A stretch of DNA of 64,000 nt, taken from assembly GCA_048500275.1 (NCBI GenBank), contig JASNYI010000002.1:1178001-1242000 (forward strand), read 5' to 3'. Under the pieces are notes generated by a model, which saw nothing but the letters and a program-made list of their open reading frames with translations, ran no database searches and had not been told where the DNA came from. The position numbers were made by a program, and so were the translations under genes. The stretch comes from UBA5066 sp048500275 (GTDB lineage Bacteria > Acidobacteriota > Thermoanaerobaculia > UBA5066). Shown here piece by piece: positions 8,645 to 16,249 of the stretch; position 1 is the first letter of the stretch; each line of letters opens with the position of its first letter.

Positions 8645-10930
8645 ATGATGCTGAAGACCTGCGTCCTTCTTGCCCTGCTCGCCGCACCGGGGCTCGCGTT
8701 GGAGCCCGCCCCGGCCACGCTCTCGGGCTCGATCTTCGCCGCCGACGGGAGCGGCCTCCCAGGGGCCCGCGTCACCGTCCTCCCCGCGGACGGGAACCGA
8801 CCCTCCGCCGTCGTCGCCTCGGGCCAGAAGGGCCTCTACCTCGCACGCGCGCTCCCGGCAGGGACGGTCCGCGTCCGTGTCGAGCTGCCGGGTTTCGAGC
8901 CCCGCACGGTTGACGGAGTCGACCTCTCCCCCGGCGGGAGACGCGAGCTGGACGTGACGCTCCGCCTCGCGGGAGTGACCGAGTCCCTGACCGTCGTCAG
9001 CCCCTCGCCTCGCGACACCGTCGAGGCCGCCGAGATCCGCGAGAGCTCCGCGCGGGACGCCGCCGAGGCGCTGGTGAAGCTCCCCGGCGTCTGGAAGCTC
9101 CGCAAGGGGGGCATCGCGAACGACGTCGTCGTGAGGGGCTACCAGAGCCGCGACCTGAACGTCCTCGTCGACGGCGAGCGGATCTACGGCGCCTGTCCGA
9201 ATCACATGGACCCGCCCTCCTTCCACGTCGACTTCGCCCAGGTCGACCGGGTCGAGGTGGCCAAGGGGCCGTTCGACGTGAAGAACCAGGGGAGCCTCGG
9301 CGGCGTCGTGAACATCGTCACCCGCCGGCCCGAGCCGGGCCTCCACGCCACGGCGAACGCCGCCGCGGGGGCGTGGGGCTACGTCAACCCGTCGGTGACC
9401 GCGTCGTGGGCCGGCGAGTCGTTTTCGGCCCTCGCCGGGTACTCCTTCCGGCGCTCCGAGGCGTTCTCGGACGGCGACGGGCGCCGTTTCACCGAGCTGA
9501 CGAACTACCGCGCCGACGCCGTCGAGGACGAGGCGTTCCGGGCGGGGACGGCATGGGCCCGCGTCGGCTTCGTCCCGGCCGAGAACCACGCCGTGACCTT
9601 CTCGTACACGCGGCAGGACACCGACCGCACCTACTACCCGTACCTCCAGATGGACGCCGTGTACGACGACGCGGACCGCTTCGGCCTCACCTGGGAAATG
9701 ACGCCTGGCGGCACCGTGACGTCGGCGAAGCTCTCCGGCTATTACACGCAGGTCGACCACTGGATGACGGACCAGTACCGGACCTCGTCGACGACCGCGG
9801 CGCGCGGCTGGTCGATGGGAACCGACGCCTTCTCGAAGACCCTCGGCGGCCGCCTGGAGGCGACGGCGTGGGGCGTGACGGCGGGCGCCGAGGCGTACCG
9901 GCGTTACTGGGACACGACGACGTACCTCGCCGGGATGCAGTACAAGCCGCAGGCCTCGCTCCCCGGGGCGACGACCGACGTGTTCGGCCTCTTCGCCGAG
10001 CGGTCGTTCCGCCTCGCCCGAGCCGTCACTCTCGACGCCGGCGTGCGGTGGGACAGCGTCTCGGCGTCGGTCGATACGGCAAAGGCCTCGACCGACCTGA
10101 CCTGGGCCTACCACGGCACGCGCGCGACCGAGCAGGACGACTCGCTCCCCGCGGGAAGCCTGCGCGCGCGCTGGCAGGCCGCGGACGGTCTCGAGCTCTC
10201 CCTCGGCGCCGGCACGGCGGCGCGGGTCCCCGAGCCTCAGGAGCGCTGGTTCTCGCTCCGGAGGATGGGGTCCGACTGGGTCGGGAACCCCGGCCTCGAG
10301 CCCTCGCGGAACACCGCCCTCGACCTCTCCGCCTCGTATCGCGCGGGGCGCCTCTTCATCTCGGTGAGCGCGTTCCTGAACGAGGTCGACGGCTACGTCG
10401 TCCTTGCCGACGTGAAGAAGGTGAACATGGTCCCGGGCGTCATGAACCCCATGGCGCGAACGTACGAGAACGTCGACGCCCGGCTCGCGGGAGGGGAGGC
10501 GACGGCCGCGTTTACCGTGACCGACCGTCTCTTCTTCTCGGGCGCCGTGTCGTACGTCCGCGGAACCCAGGACCCTCGCCCCGACCTCGGGATCCTCTCG
10601 AGCGACGTCGCGGAGATGCCCCCGGTCGCGGGCCGGGCGTCCCTGCGCTGGGACGACGGCCGCTTCTGGGTGGAGACGGAGGGCGTCTTCGCCGCCGCGC
10701 AAACGCACGTCGACACCGACCTCCTCGAGACGACGACTCCGGGCTGGGGCATCGCAAATCTGAGAGCCGGTGTGAACCTTGGGCGCTTCGGCATTAACGC
10801 GGGCGTCGAGAACCTGCTCGGTCGCCTCTACTCCGAGCACCTCTCCTACCAGCGGGACCCGTTCCGCTCGGGCGTGAAGATCCCGGAGCCCGGTCGGAAC
10901 GTCCTCGTCAACCTCGCGTACCGCTACTGA
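8645..10930 (+). CDS. nosA: TonB-dependent outer-membrane copper receptor, OprC/NosA type
   Basis: 761 residues. After a signal peptide (about 1-20) comes a carboxypeptidase-regulatory-like beta domain (about 25-110). A plug domain follows (about 118-230, including ARDAAEALVKLPGVWKLRKG and GSLGGVVNIVTRRPEPG), then a beta-barrel ending in the aromatic C-terminal strand VNLAYRY. The copper-site pattern described for OprC, CxxxM plus HxM, is present as C184/M188 (CPNHM) and H372/M374 (HWM). This makes copper import a specific prediction rather than a generic TonB call. It lies between the Cys-rich gene and the nos operon, behind the Fnr-type operator at 8098. A strong terminator follows. Confidence 0.87.
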   Translation: MMLKTCVLLALLAAPGLALEPAPATLSGSIFAADGSGLPGARVTVLPADGNRPSAVVASGQKGLYLARALPAGTVRVRVELPGFEPRTVDGVDLSPGGRRELDVTLRLAGVTESLTVVSPSPRDTVEAAEIRESSARDAAEALVKLPGVWKLRKGGIANDVVVRGYQSRDLNVLVDGERIYGACPNHMDPPSFHVDFAQVDRVEVAKGPFDVKNQGSLGGVVNIVTRRPEPGLHATANAAAGAWGYVNPSVTASWAGESFSALAGYSFRRSEAFSDGDGRRFTELTNYRADAVEDEAFRAGTAWARVGFVPAENHAVTFSYTRQDTDRTYYPYLQMDAVYDDADRFGLTWEMTPGGTVTSAKLSGYYTQVDHWMTDQYRTSSTTAARGWSMGTDAFSKTLGGRLEATAWGVTAGAEAYRRYWDTTTYLAGMQYKPQASLPGATTDVFGLFAERSFRLARAVTLDAGVRWDSVSASVDTAKASTDLTWAYHGTRATEQDDSLPAGSLRARWQAADGLELSLGAGTAARVPEPQERWFSLRRMGSDWVGNPGLEPSRNTALDLSASYRAGRLFISVSAFLNEVDGYVVLADVKKVNMVPGVMNPMARTYENVDARLAGGEATAAFTVTDRLFFSGAVSYVRGTQDPRPDLGILSSDVAEMPPVAGRASLRWDDGRFWVETEGVFAAAQTHVDTDLLETTTPGWGIANLRAGVNLGRFGINAGVENLLGRLYSEHLSYQRDPFRSGVKIPEPGRNVLVNLAYRY

Positions 10931-10938
10931 TCCCCTCC

Positions 10939-10979
10939 GGAGCCGGCGCCGAGGATCGGCGGCGCCGGCTCCTCTCTTT
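10939..10979 (+). terminator. Rho-independent terminator after the copper-receptor gene
   Basis: A perfect 12-base stem, GGAGCCGGCGCC (10939-10950) with GGCGCCGGCTCC (10961-10972), encloses a 10-base loop and is followed by a pyrimidine tail TCTCTTT. It sits 8 bases past the stop codon and separates this operon from the nos operon. Confidence 0.75.
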
Positions 10980-10991
10980 CATCGGTTCGTC

Positions 10992-11005
10992 ATGACCTGC
11001 GTCAT
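10992..11005 (+). promoter_or_regulatory. Crp/Fnr-type operator ATGAC-N4-GTCAT (site 2), nos operon
   Basis: ATGACCTGCGTCAT is a perfect dyad. Its centre is again 29.5 bases before a -10-like hexamer (CATCCT, 11028-11033), the same spacing as site 1. That places the start of transcription near 11040, upstream of the AGGGAG ribosome site of the first nos-operon gene. Confidence 0.65.
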
Positions 11006-11055
11006 ACCGGCCCTGCGCCTGCGGAACCATCCTTCCGCGCACAGGGAGATTCGAC

Positions 11056-13014
11056 ATGCCGATCCGGGCCCGCATCCCGTCCTTGTCGGATTGGAAGGCA
11101 CAGGTCAAATGCCAGACGGGTTGTCCCGTCTCAACCGATTCCGGGAGGTACGTCCAGCTCATCGCCGAGGGGCGTGACGAGGAGGCCTTCCTCGTAGCCC
11201 GGGCGCCGAACCCGTTCGCATCGGTCTGCGGCCGGGTCTGCGCGGCGCCCTGCGAGGACGCCTGCCGTCGAGGAGCGATCGACGCCCCCGTCTCGATCCG
11301 CGCCCTGAAGCGGTTCGTCACCGAGCGCTACGGCGTCGAGTCGATCCGCCCGAACACGCAGGACCGCCTCTTCGGCGAGCTCGTGGGCGAAGGGAACCGC
11401 TACGCCGGCCACCTCCCGGTCGTCCCCTCCCCCGCCCCGGCGCCCGCGTCGGGGAAGACGCGGGTCGCCGTGATCGGCGCCGGACCGGCGGGTCTCTCCG
11501 CCGCCCATGACCTCGCCCTCCTCGGCTACGACGTGACCGTTCTCGAGGCGGGGGGCGAGCCGGGCGGGATGATGCGGTTCGGGATCCCCGAGTACCGCCT
11601 CCCGCGGACGCTCATCAAGGCCGAGATCGACCGGATCCTCGCGCTCGGCGTCACGCTCCGGCTCGGCTCGGCACTCTCTCCCGCCTACGGCCTGGCCGAG
11701 CTTCGCCGCGGCGGCTTCGAGGCCGTCTTTCTTTCCGTCGGCGTCTCGAAGGGGCGCGACCTCGACGTGCCCGGCGTCGAGCTGGACGGTGTCGTGAAAG
11801 CCGTCGACTACCTCCTGAACGTCAACCGCGGCTACCGGATGGACCTCGGCCGGCGCGTCGTCGTCATCGGGGGCGGCTTCGTCGCCTTCGACGCGGCCCG
11901 CACCGCCCTGCGCGTCTTCAAGGAGGAGGAAGTCGACGCCCTCGCCGGCGAGGCGGGAGCGGCCGACGCCCGCGCGAAGGAGGCCCTCGACTCCGCACGC
12001 GCGGCCCTTCGAGGCGGCGCAGCCGACGTCACGATCGTCTCCCTCGAGAACTTCGACGAGATGCCCGTCCTCCGGACGATGCAGGGGCACGAGGAGTTCG
12101 AGGAAGCGAAGAGGGAGGGAATCGGGTTCCTTCCCCGACGCGGCCCGAAGCGCTTCCTCGGCAACTCGCGCCTCGAGATCGTCGAGCTCCGCCGGGTCGT
12201 TTCGGTCTTCGACGAGAACGGCCGATTCGCCCCGCGCTACGACGACGCGGACACCGTGGCCCTCCCGGCCGACGCCTGCATCCTCGCCGTCGGGCAGAAG
12301 CCCGACCTCTCCTTCCTCTCGCCCGAGGACGGCGTCGACCTGACGCCGGGCGGGACGATCCGGGTCGACGCGGCGACGCTGGCGACGTCGGCGGCCGGCG
12401 TCTACGCCGGCGGCGACGTCGCGTTCGGGCCGAGGAACCTGATCGAGGCCGTCGCGAACGGGAAGAAAGCCGCCCGGTCCATCCACGAGCACCTCGCGGC
12501 CCGCGGCGCCTCGGCCGGCCTCGACCTCGAGGCGCACCTCGAGGTCGAGAAGCTCTTCACCCCGACCTACCGGATGATCGCGGGCTTCGAGCTGGCCGAT
12601 CGTGTCGCTTCCCCGACGATCGACGTCGGGCGCCGGACCGGGATCGCAGAGGTCGAGAACGCCTACGGCGAGGCCGAGGCGCGGCTCCAGGGTGCCCGCT
12701 GCCTCGCCTGCCACGTGCAGACGATCTACGACCCGGAGAAGTGCGTCCTCTGCAGCCGCTGCGTCGACGTCTGCCCCGAGTACTGCCTCGCCATCGTCCC
12801 GTTCGAGGAGCTCGAGGTCGACGAGACGGAGCGGGCGCTGCTCGAGGAGCGCGCGAACGGGAACGGGCTCCCGCTCTCCGCGATGGTCAAGGACGACGAG
12901 AAGTGCATTCGCTGCGGCCTCTGCGCCGTCCGCTGCCCCACCGACGCGATGACGATGGAGCGATTCACGATCACGGAACGTCTCGTTCCGAAGACGAGCG
13001 AGGTTTCTCGATGA
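11056..13014 (+). CDS. GltD-like FAD/iron-sulfur oxidoreductase with C-terminal 2[4Fe-4S] ferredoxin domain
   Basis: 652 residues. The N-terminal Fer4_20-type domain has CQTGCPVSTDSGRY and CGRVCAAPCEDACRRG. An FAD-binding fold begins at about 137 (VAVIGAGPAGLSAAHDL), a second dinucleotide fold begins at about 268 (VVVIGGGFVAFDAART), and a bacterial-type ferredoxin module begins at about 563 (CVLCSRCVDVCP and CIRCGLCAVRCP). GltD relatives move electrons between NAD(P)H and Fe-S centres. Here the usual NADPH-binding VYRR loop reads VSLENFDEMP, so the donor may differ. It is the first gene of the nos operon and overlaps the Rieske gene by 4 bases. A role feeding electrons toward the quinone pool or the Rieske/cytochrome b module is inferred from position only. 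Confidence 0.82.
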   Translation: MPIRARIPSLSDWKAQVKCQTGCPVSTDSGRYVQLIAEGRDEEAFLVARAPNPFASVCGRVCAAPCEDACRRGAIDAPVSIRALKRFVTERYGVESIRPNTQDRLFGELVGEGNRYAGHLPVVPSPAPAPASGKTRVAVIGAGPAGLSAAHDLALLGYDVTVLEAGGEPGGMMRFGIPEYRLPRTLIKAEIDRILALGVTLRLGSALSPAYGLAELRRGGFEAVFLSVGVSKGRDLDVPGVELDGVVKAVDYLLNVNRGYRMDLGRRVVVIGGGFVAFDAARTALRVFKEEEVDALAGEAGAADARAKEALDSARAALRGGAADVTIVSLENFDEMPVLRTMQGHEEFEEAKREGIGFLPRRGPKRFLGNSRLEIVELRRVVSVFDENGRFAPRYDDADTVALPADACILAVGQKPDLSFLSPEDGVDLTPGGTIRVDAATLATSAAGVYAGGDVAFGPRNLIEAVANGKKAARSIHEHLAARGASAGLDLEAHLEVEKLFTPTYRMIAGFELADRVASPTIDVGRRTGIAEVENAYGEAEARLQGARCLACHVQTIYDPEKCVLCSRCVDVCPEYCLAIVPFEELEVDETERALLEERANGNGLPLSAMVKDDEKCIRCGLCAVRCPTDAMTMERFTITERLVPKTSEVSR

Positions 13015-13559
13015 CGACCAAGAGCGATTCGCCGGCCGGCGCCGCCCTCCCCTCCGCCGAGCCGAACAGCCGACGCGAGTTCCTGATGAAGGCCGGTCTC
13101 GGCGCCGGCGTCGTGGCCCTCGTCGGGCAGGCGGGCGCCTCCCTGCGCTCGCTCGTCCCGAACGTGTCGTACGACGCGCCGACGACGGTCAAGCTCGGGG
13201 CGCCGACCGATTTCCCCGACGGGATGAAGTTCCTCCCCGACGAGCGGCTCTTCGTCTTTCGCGAGGGGAAGACCTTCCACGCCATCTCGGCCGTCTGCAC
13301 GCACCTGGGCTGCACGGTCAGGGCCGAGGCGCTCTCGAAGGTCGAGGAGGCGAGCGTCGAGGGAAAGCCGCTCCGCCTCACGCACCGGTTCCAGTGCCCG
13401 TGCCACGGCTCGCAGTTCTCGGGCGACGGCACCAACCAGGCGGGTCCCGCCCCGAAGCCGCTCGCCTGGTTCCACCTCTCGGTCGCCGTCGACGACGGGC
13501 AGCTCGTCGTCGACCTGGCGAAGGAAGTGGGCCACGACTTCCGCCTCACCGTGGCCTGA
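13011..13559 (+). CDS. Rieske [2Fe-2S] protein, nos-associated
   Basis: 182 residues. A twin-arginine motif (NSRREFLMKAGLG, about 19-31) and a hydrophobic segment serve as Tat signal and anchor. The cluster ligands are intact: C96 and H98 in CTHLGC, and C129 and H132 in CPCHGS; C101 and C131 would form the usual disulfide. With the cytochrome b encoded next it should form a quinol-oxidising bc-type complex at the outer face of the cytoplasmic membrane. The ATG is set by the 4-base overlap with the preceding stop. Rieske and cytochrome b genes are a known companion of clade II nos clusters. Confidence 0.92.
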   Translation: MTTKSDSPAGAALPSAEPNSRREFLMKAGLGAGVVALVGQAGASLRSLVPNVSYDAPTTVKLGAPTDFPDGMKFLPDERLFVFREGKTFHAISAVCTHLGCTVRAEALSKVEEASVEGKPLRLTHRFQCPCHGSQFSGDGTNQAGPAPKPLAWFHLSVAVDDGQLVVDLAKEVGHDFRLTVA

Positions 13560-13575
13560 GGGGAGCGAACGAAAC

Positions 13576-14916
13576 GTGAGCGCGAGACCCGAACCCCCGG
13601 CCCCGTCGGCTCCCGGCGTCCACCCGAAGCCGTTCTGGAGCTTCCGCCCCCGCTCCGACCGCGAGGCGGGCGACGCCGTCGTCTCCAACTTCATCCTCCA
13701 CTGGTTCCCGGCCAAGACCTACAAGCCGTCCCTCGACTGGGGCTACTCGTTCTGGCTCGGCACGGCCTCGGCCGCCCTCTTCTTCCTCCTCGTCCTCTCG
13801 GGCCTCCCGCTCCTCCTCCTCTACGTCCCGTCGGTCGAGCGGGCCTACGGGTCGGTGAAGGACATCGAGTTCGTCGTCACGTTCGGCTCCTGGATCCGCG
13901 CGGTCCACCGGATCGCGGCCCACCTCATGGTCGTGGCCGTCTTCCTCCACCTCGTCCGCGTCTTCCTCACGGGCGCCTACAAGAACGGCACCGGGCGCGG
14001 CCAGCGGCGCGAGTGGAACTGGGTCCTCGGCGTCGTGATGATCGTCCTGACGCTGTTCCTCTCCTTCACGGGCTACCTCCTCCCGTGGGACCAGCTCGCC
14101 TACTGGGCGGTCACGGTCGGGACGAACATCGCGAGCTCCATTCCATGGGTCGGGCCCCAGGTCAGGGAGCTCCTCATCGGCGGGCGGACCATCGACCAGC
14201 CGACGCTCATCCGGTTCTACGTCCTCCACGTCATCTTCCTGCCGGCGGGGCTCGGGGCGCTCCTCGCGTACCACATGTGGCGCATCCGCAAGGACGGCGG
14301 CCTCGCGAAGGCCGACCGCTGGGCCCTCGCCACGGAGAAGGCCGAGACTCCGCCCGCGAAGACGAAGACGTACTCCCTCCTCGGCGTCGCCCGCGGCCAG
14401 GCCCCGGCGATCCGCACCGTGACGCTCGAGGCGCGCGACACGACGGTGAACTCGGTGAACGACCTCATCCGCCGGATCTCCATCGTCGTCCTCGGGACCT
14501 TCGCCGTCGTGAGCATCCTGGCCTGCTTCATCCCGTCGCCCCTCGAGGAGCCGGCCAACCCGATGATCACGCCGAACCCGGCGAAGGCGCCGTGGTACTT
14601 CCTCTGGCTCCAGGAGATCGTCACCGACACGACCGTGAAGATCGGCTCCTTCACGATCAACGGAGCCTTCCTCGGCGGCGTCATCCTGCCGACGATCCTC
14701 CTCGGCCTCCTCACCGTCTGGCCCTGGCTCGACCGGAGCCCCGCGGGAGCGGCCGGCGTCTGGTTCCACGGCTCGCGGAAGCGCCAGAACCTCGTCTTCC
14801 TCCTCGTCGTCCTCGTCGTCCTCGCGTTCACGATCGTCGGGACCTTCCTCCGGGGTCCCTACTGGCACTTCTACTGGCCCTGGGAAGCCTGGCCCGAGCT
14901 CCCGACGAGGATCTGA
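13576..14916 (+). CDS. Cytochrome b, nos-associated quinol oxidation subunit
   Basis: 446 residues with a GTG start. Several membrane helices are evident. Haem ligands of the b/b6 type are in HRIAAHLMVVAVFLHLVRVF and in the helix LHVIFLPAGLGALLAYH. GYLLPWDQLAYWAV is the conserved quinol-site loop after the second helix. The C-terminal part (about 295-446) carries further helices equivalent to subunit IV, including PNPAKAPWYFLWLQE, so b6 and subunit IV are joined in one chain. It lies 16 bases after the Rieske gene and 2 bases before the multihaem cytochrome gene. Together they form a likely quinol:cytochrome c branch delivering electrons to NosZ. Confidence 0.92.
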   Translation: MSARPEPPAPSAPGVHPKPFWSFRPRSDREAGDAVVSNFILHWFPAKTYKPSLDWGYSFWLGTASAALFFLLVLSGLPLLLLYVPSVERAYGSVKDIEFVVTFGSWIRAVHRIAAHLMVVAVFLHLVRVFLTGAYKNGTGRGQRREWNWVLGVVMIVLTLFLSFTGYLLPWDQLAYWAVTVGTNIASSIPWVGPQVRELLIGGRTIDQPTLIRFYVLHVIFLPAGLGALLAYHMWRIRKDGGLAKADRWALATEKAETPPAKTKTYSLLGVARGQAPAIRTVTLEARDTTVNSVNDLIRRISIVVLGTFAVVSILACFIPSPLEEPANPMITPNPAKAPWYFLWLQEIVTDTTVKIGSFTINGAFLGGVILPTILLGLLTVWPWLDRSPAGAAGVWFHGSRKRQNLVFLLVVLVVLAFTIVGTFLRGPYWHFYWPWEAWPELPTRI

Positions 14917-14918
14917 CG

Positions 14919-16139
14919 ATGGAGCAGCGCACGAGCTCGCCCTACCCGGGCAAGGACCGCCCCGTCCTCGCCGTCATCGGCGTCCTCCTCGTCGTCTCGA
15001 CGGTCGTCTTCGCGGTGACCGACCACCGGAAGGACTGGCGCTGGTACCAGGCCGAGTTCCGGAAGATGGTCGCCGAGAAGCTCGGGGCCGAGAAGGCCGC
15101 CTCCCTGCCGGCCGGGATGAAGCAGATCTGGGTGAAGGACCTCGGCCGCGCGGACCGCTGCATCACCTGCCACCAGGGAATCCTCTGGAAGGGCTTCGAG
15201 GACGCCGAGCACCCCTGGAAGACGCATCCCGCCGAGCCGCTGAGGATCCACCCCGTCGAGGACTACGGCTGCACGGCCTGCCACGGCGGCCAGGGCTGGG
15301 CCGTGGAGAGCGAAAAGGCCCACGGGCCGATCCACTTCTGGGAGGAGCCCGTCCTCGGCAAGGCGATGGGAGAGGCCTACTCGATCCAGGGAAGCGACAA
15401 GGGCGCCCTGATGCAGATGAACTGCAACGTCTGCCACCGGTACGACCGGGAGACGAAGGGGGCCGACCTCATCAATCTCGCCAAGAAGCTCGTGAACGAG
15501 AAGGGCTGCCGGGCCTGCCACGTGATCAACGGGCGGGGCGGGACGATCGGCCCCGACCTGACGTACGTCGGCGACAAGGCCCCCGAGCAGTACGACATGA
15601 GCCGTCTCGGCGGGCAGAAGACGGCCTTCGCCTGGCACGTCGCCCACTTCAAGAACCCGAAGGAGATCGTCCCCGACACCGTGATGCCCGCCTTCGGCTT
15701 CGGCACGAAGGAGGCCCAGGCCCTCGCCGCCCTCACGCTCTCGTGGCGCCGCGCCCCCGTCCCGGCGACGTACCGCCCGGGCGTTCCGCGGACCGACCCG
15801 CAGACGCCCGAGGAGATCGCCGAGGAGGAGCGGATGAAGCACGGACCGGGCGCCTGGTTCGTGTCGACCGGCTGCTTCGTCTGCCACTCGGTCTCCTCGC
15901 TCGGCGTGAAGAGCGCGGCCCAGGTCGGGCCCGACCTCTCGACCGCCGTCGAGGACACGCAGAGCCGGTTCGGGATGACCGTCGACGACTTCATGCGGAA
16001 CCCGACCGGGACGATGTCCGTCGTCCTGTCGCGCCAGATCGTCCTGAGCGACGCCGAGAAGGAGGTCGCCATCGCGAAGCTGCGGGAAGCCTTCGCCGCG
16101 CACCAGGCGCAGAAGGCCGCGGCCGCGCGGGAGCCCTGA
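14919..16139 (+). CDS. Membrane-anchored pentahaem cytochrome c of the nos operon
   Basis: 406 residues. An N-terminal membrane helix (about 16-34) is followed by a periplasmic part with five CxxCH haem-attachment motifs, in order CITCH, CTACH, CNVCH, CRACH and CFVCH. The stretch after the fourth motif (GGTIGPDLTYVG, then VMPAFGFG) looks like a class I cytochrome c fold with a Met ligand; the last motif starts a second such module. It is the likely electron carrier between the Rieske/cytochrome b complex and the CuA site of NosZ, replacing the NosR/NosC routes seen elsewhere. The ATG 2 bases after the cytochrome b stop is chosen because the anchor begins there. Confidence 0.88.
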   Translation: MEQRTSSPYPGKDRPVLAVIGVLLVVSTVVFAVTDHRKDWRWYQAEFRKMVAEKLGAEKAASLPAGMKQIWVKDLGRADRCITCHQGILWKGFEDAEHPWKTHPAEPLRIHPVEDYGCTACHGGQGWAVESEKAHGPIHFWEEPVLGKAMGEAYSIQGSDKGALMQMNCNVCHRYDRETKGADLINLAKKLVNEKGCRACHVINGRGGTIGPDLTYVGDKAPEQYDMSRLGGQKTAFAWHVAHFKNPKEIVPDTVMPAFGFGTKEAQALAALTLSWRRAPVPATYRPGVPRTDPQTPEEIAEEERMKHGPGAWFVSTGCFVCHSVSSLGVKSAAQVGPDLSTAVEDTQSRFGMTVDDFMRNPTGTMSVVLSRQIVLSDAEKEVAIAKLREAFAAHQAQKAAAAREP

Positions 16140-16202
16140 CCGACCGCGGGGGCCGCGCGCCGATCCCGCCCGGCCCCCGTTCACCGCAACGGAGCCGAAT
16201 CC

Positions 16203-16224
16203 GCCCCCGGCCAGAGCCGGGGGC
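16203..16224 (+). promoter_or_regulatory. Hairpin in the gap before nosZ
   Basis: GCCCCCGGC and GCCGGGGGC form a perfect 9-base stem with a CAGA tetraloop, in the 110-base gap between the cytochrome gene and nosZ. There is no T-tract. It could partly attenuate, or mark a processing or stabilising site at the 5' end of a nosZ message. Confidence 0.45.
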
Positions 16225-16249
16225 CTCACAGGGAGAAGGAGGGGACCAG

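Noticed and set aside
8147..10840. Very long antisense open frame across the copper-receptor gene
   Set aside because: It is a GC-rich mirror of the receptor gene, with low-complexity Arg/Gly/Pro/Val composition and no motif. Similar long antisense frames occur over nosZ (16226-18688), the FAD oxidoreductase and the permease genes, and all were left out.
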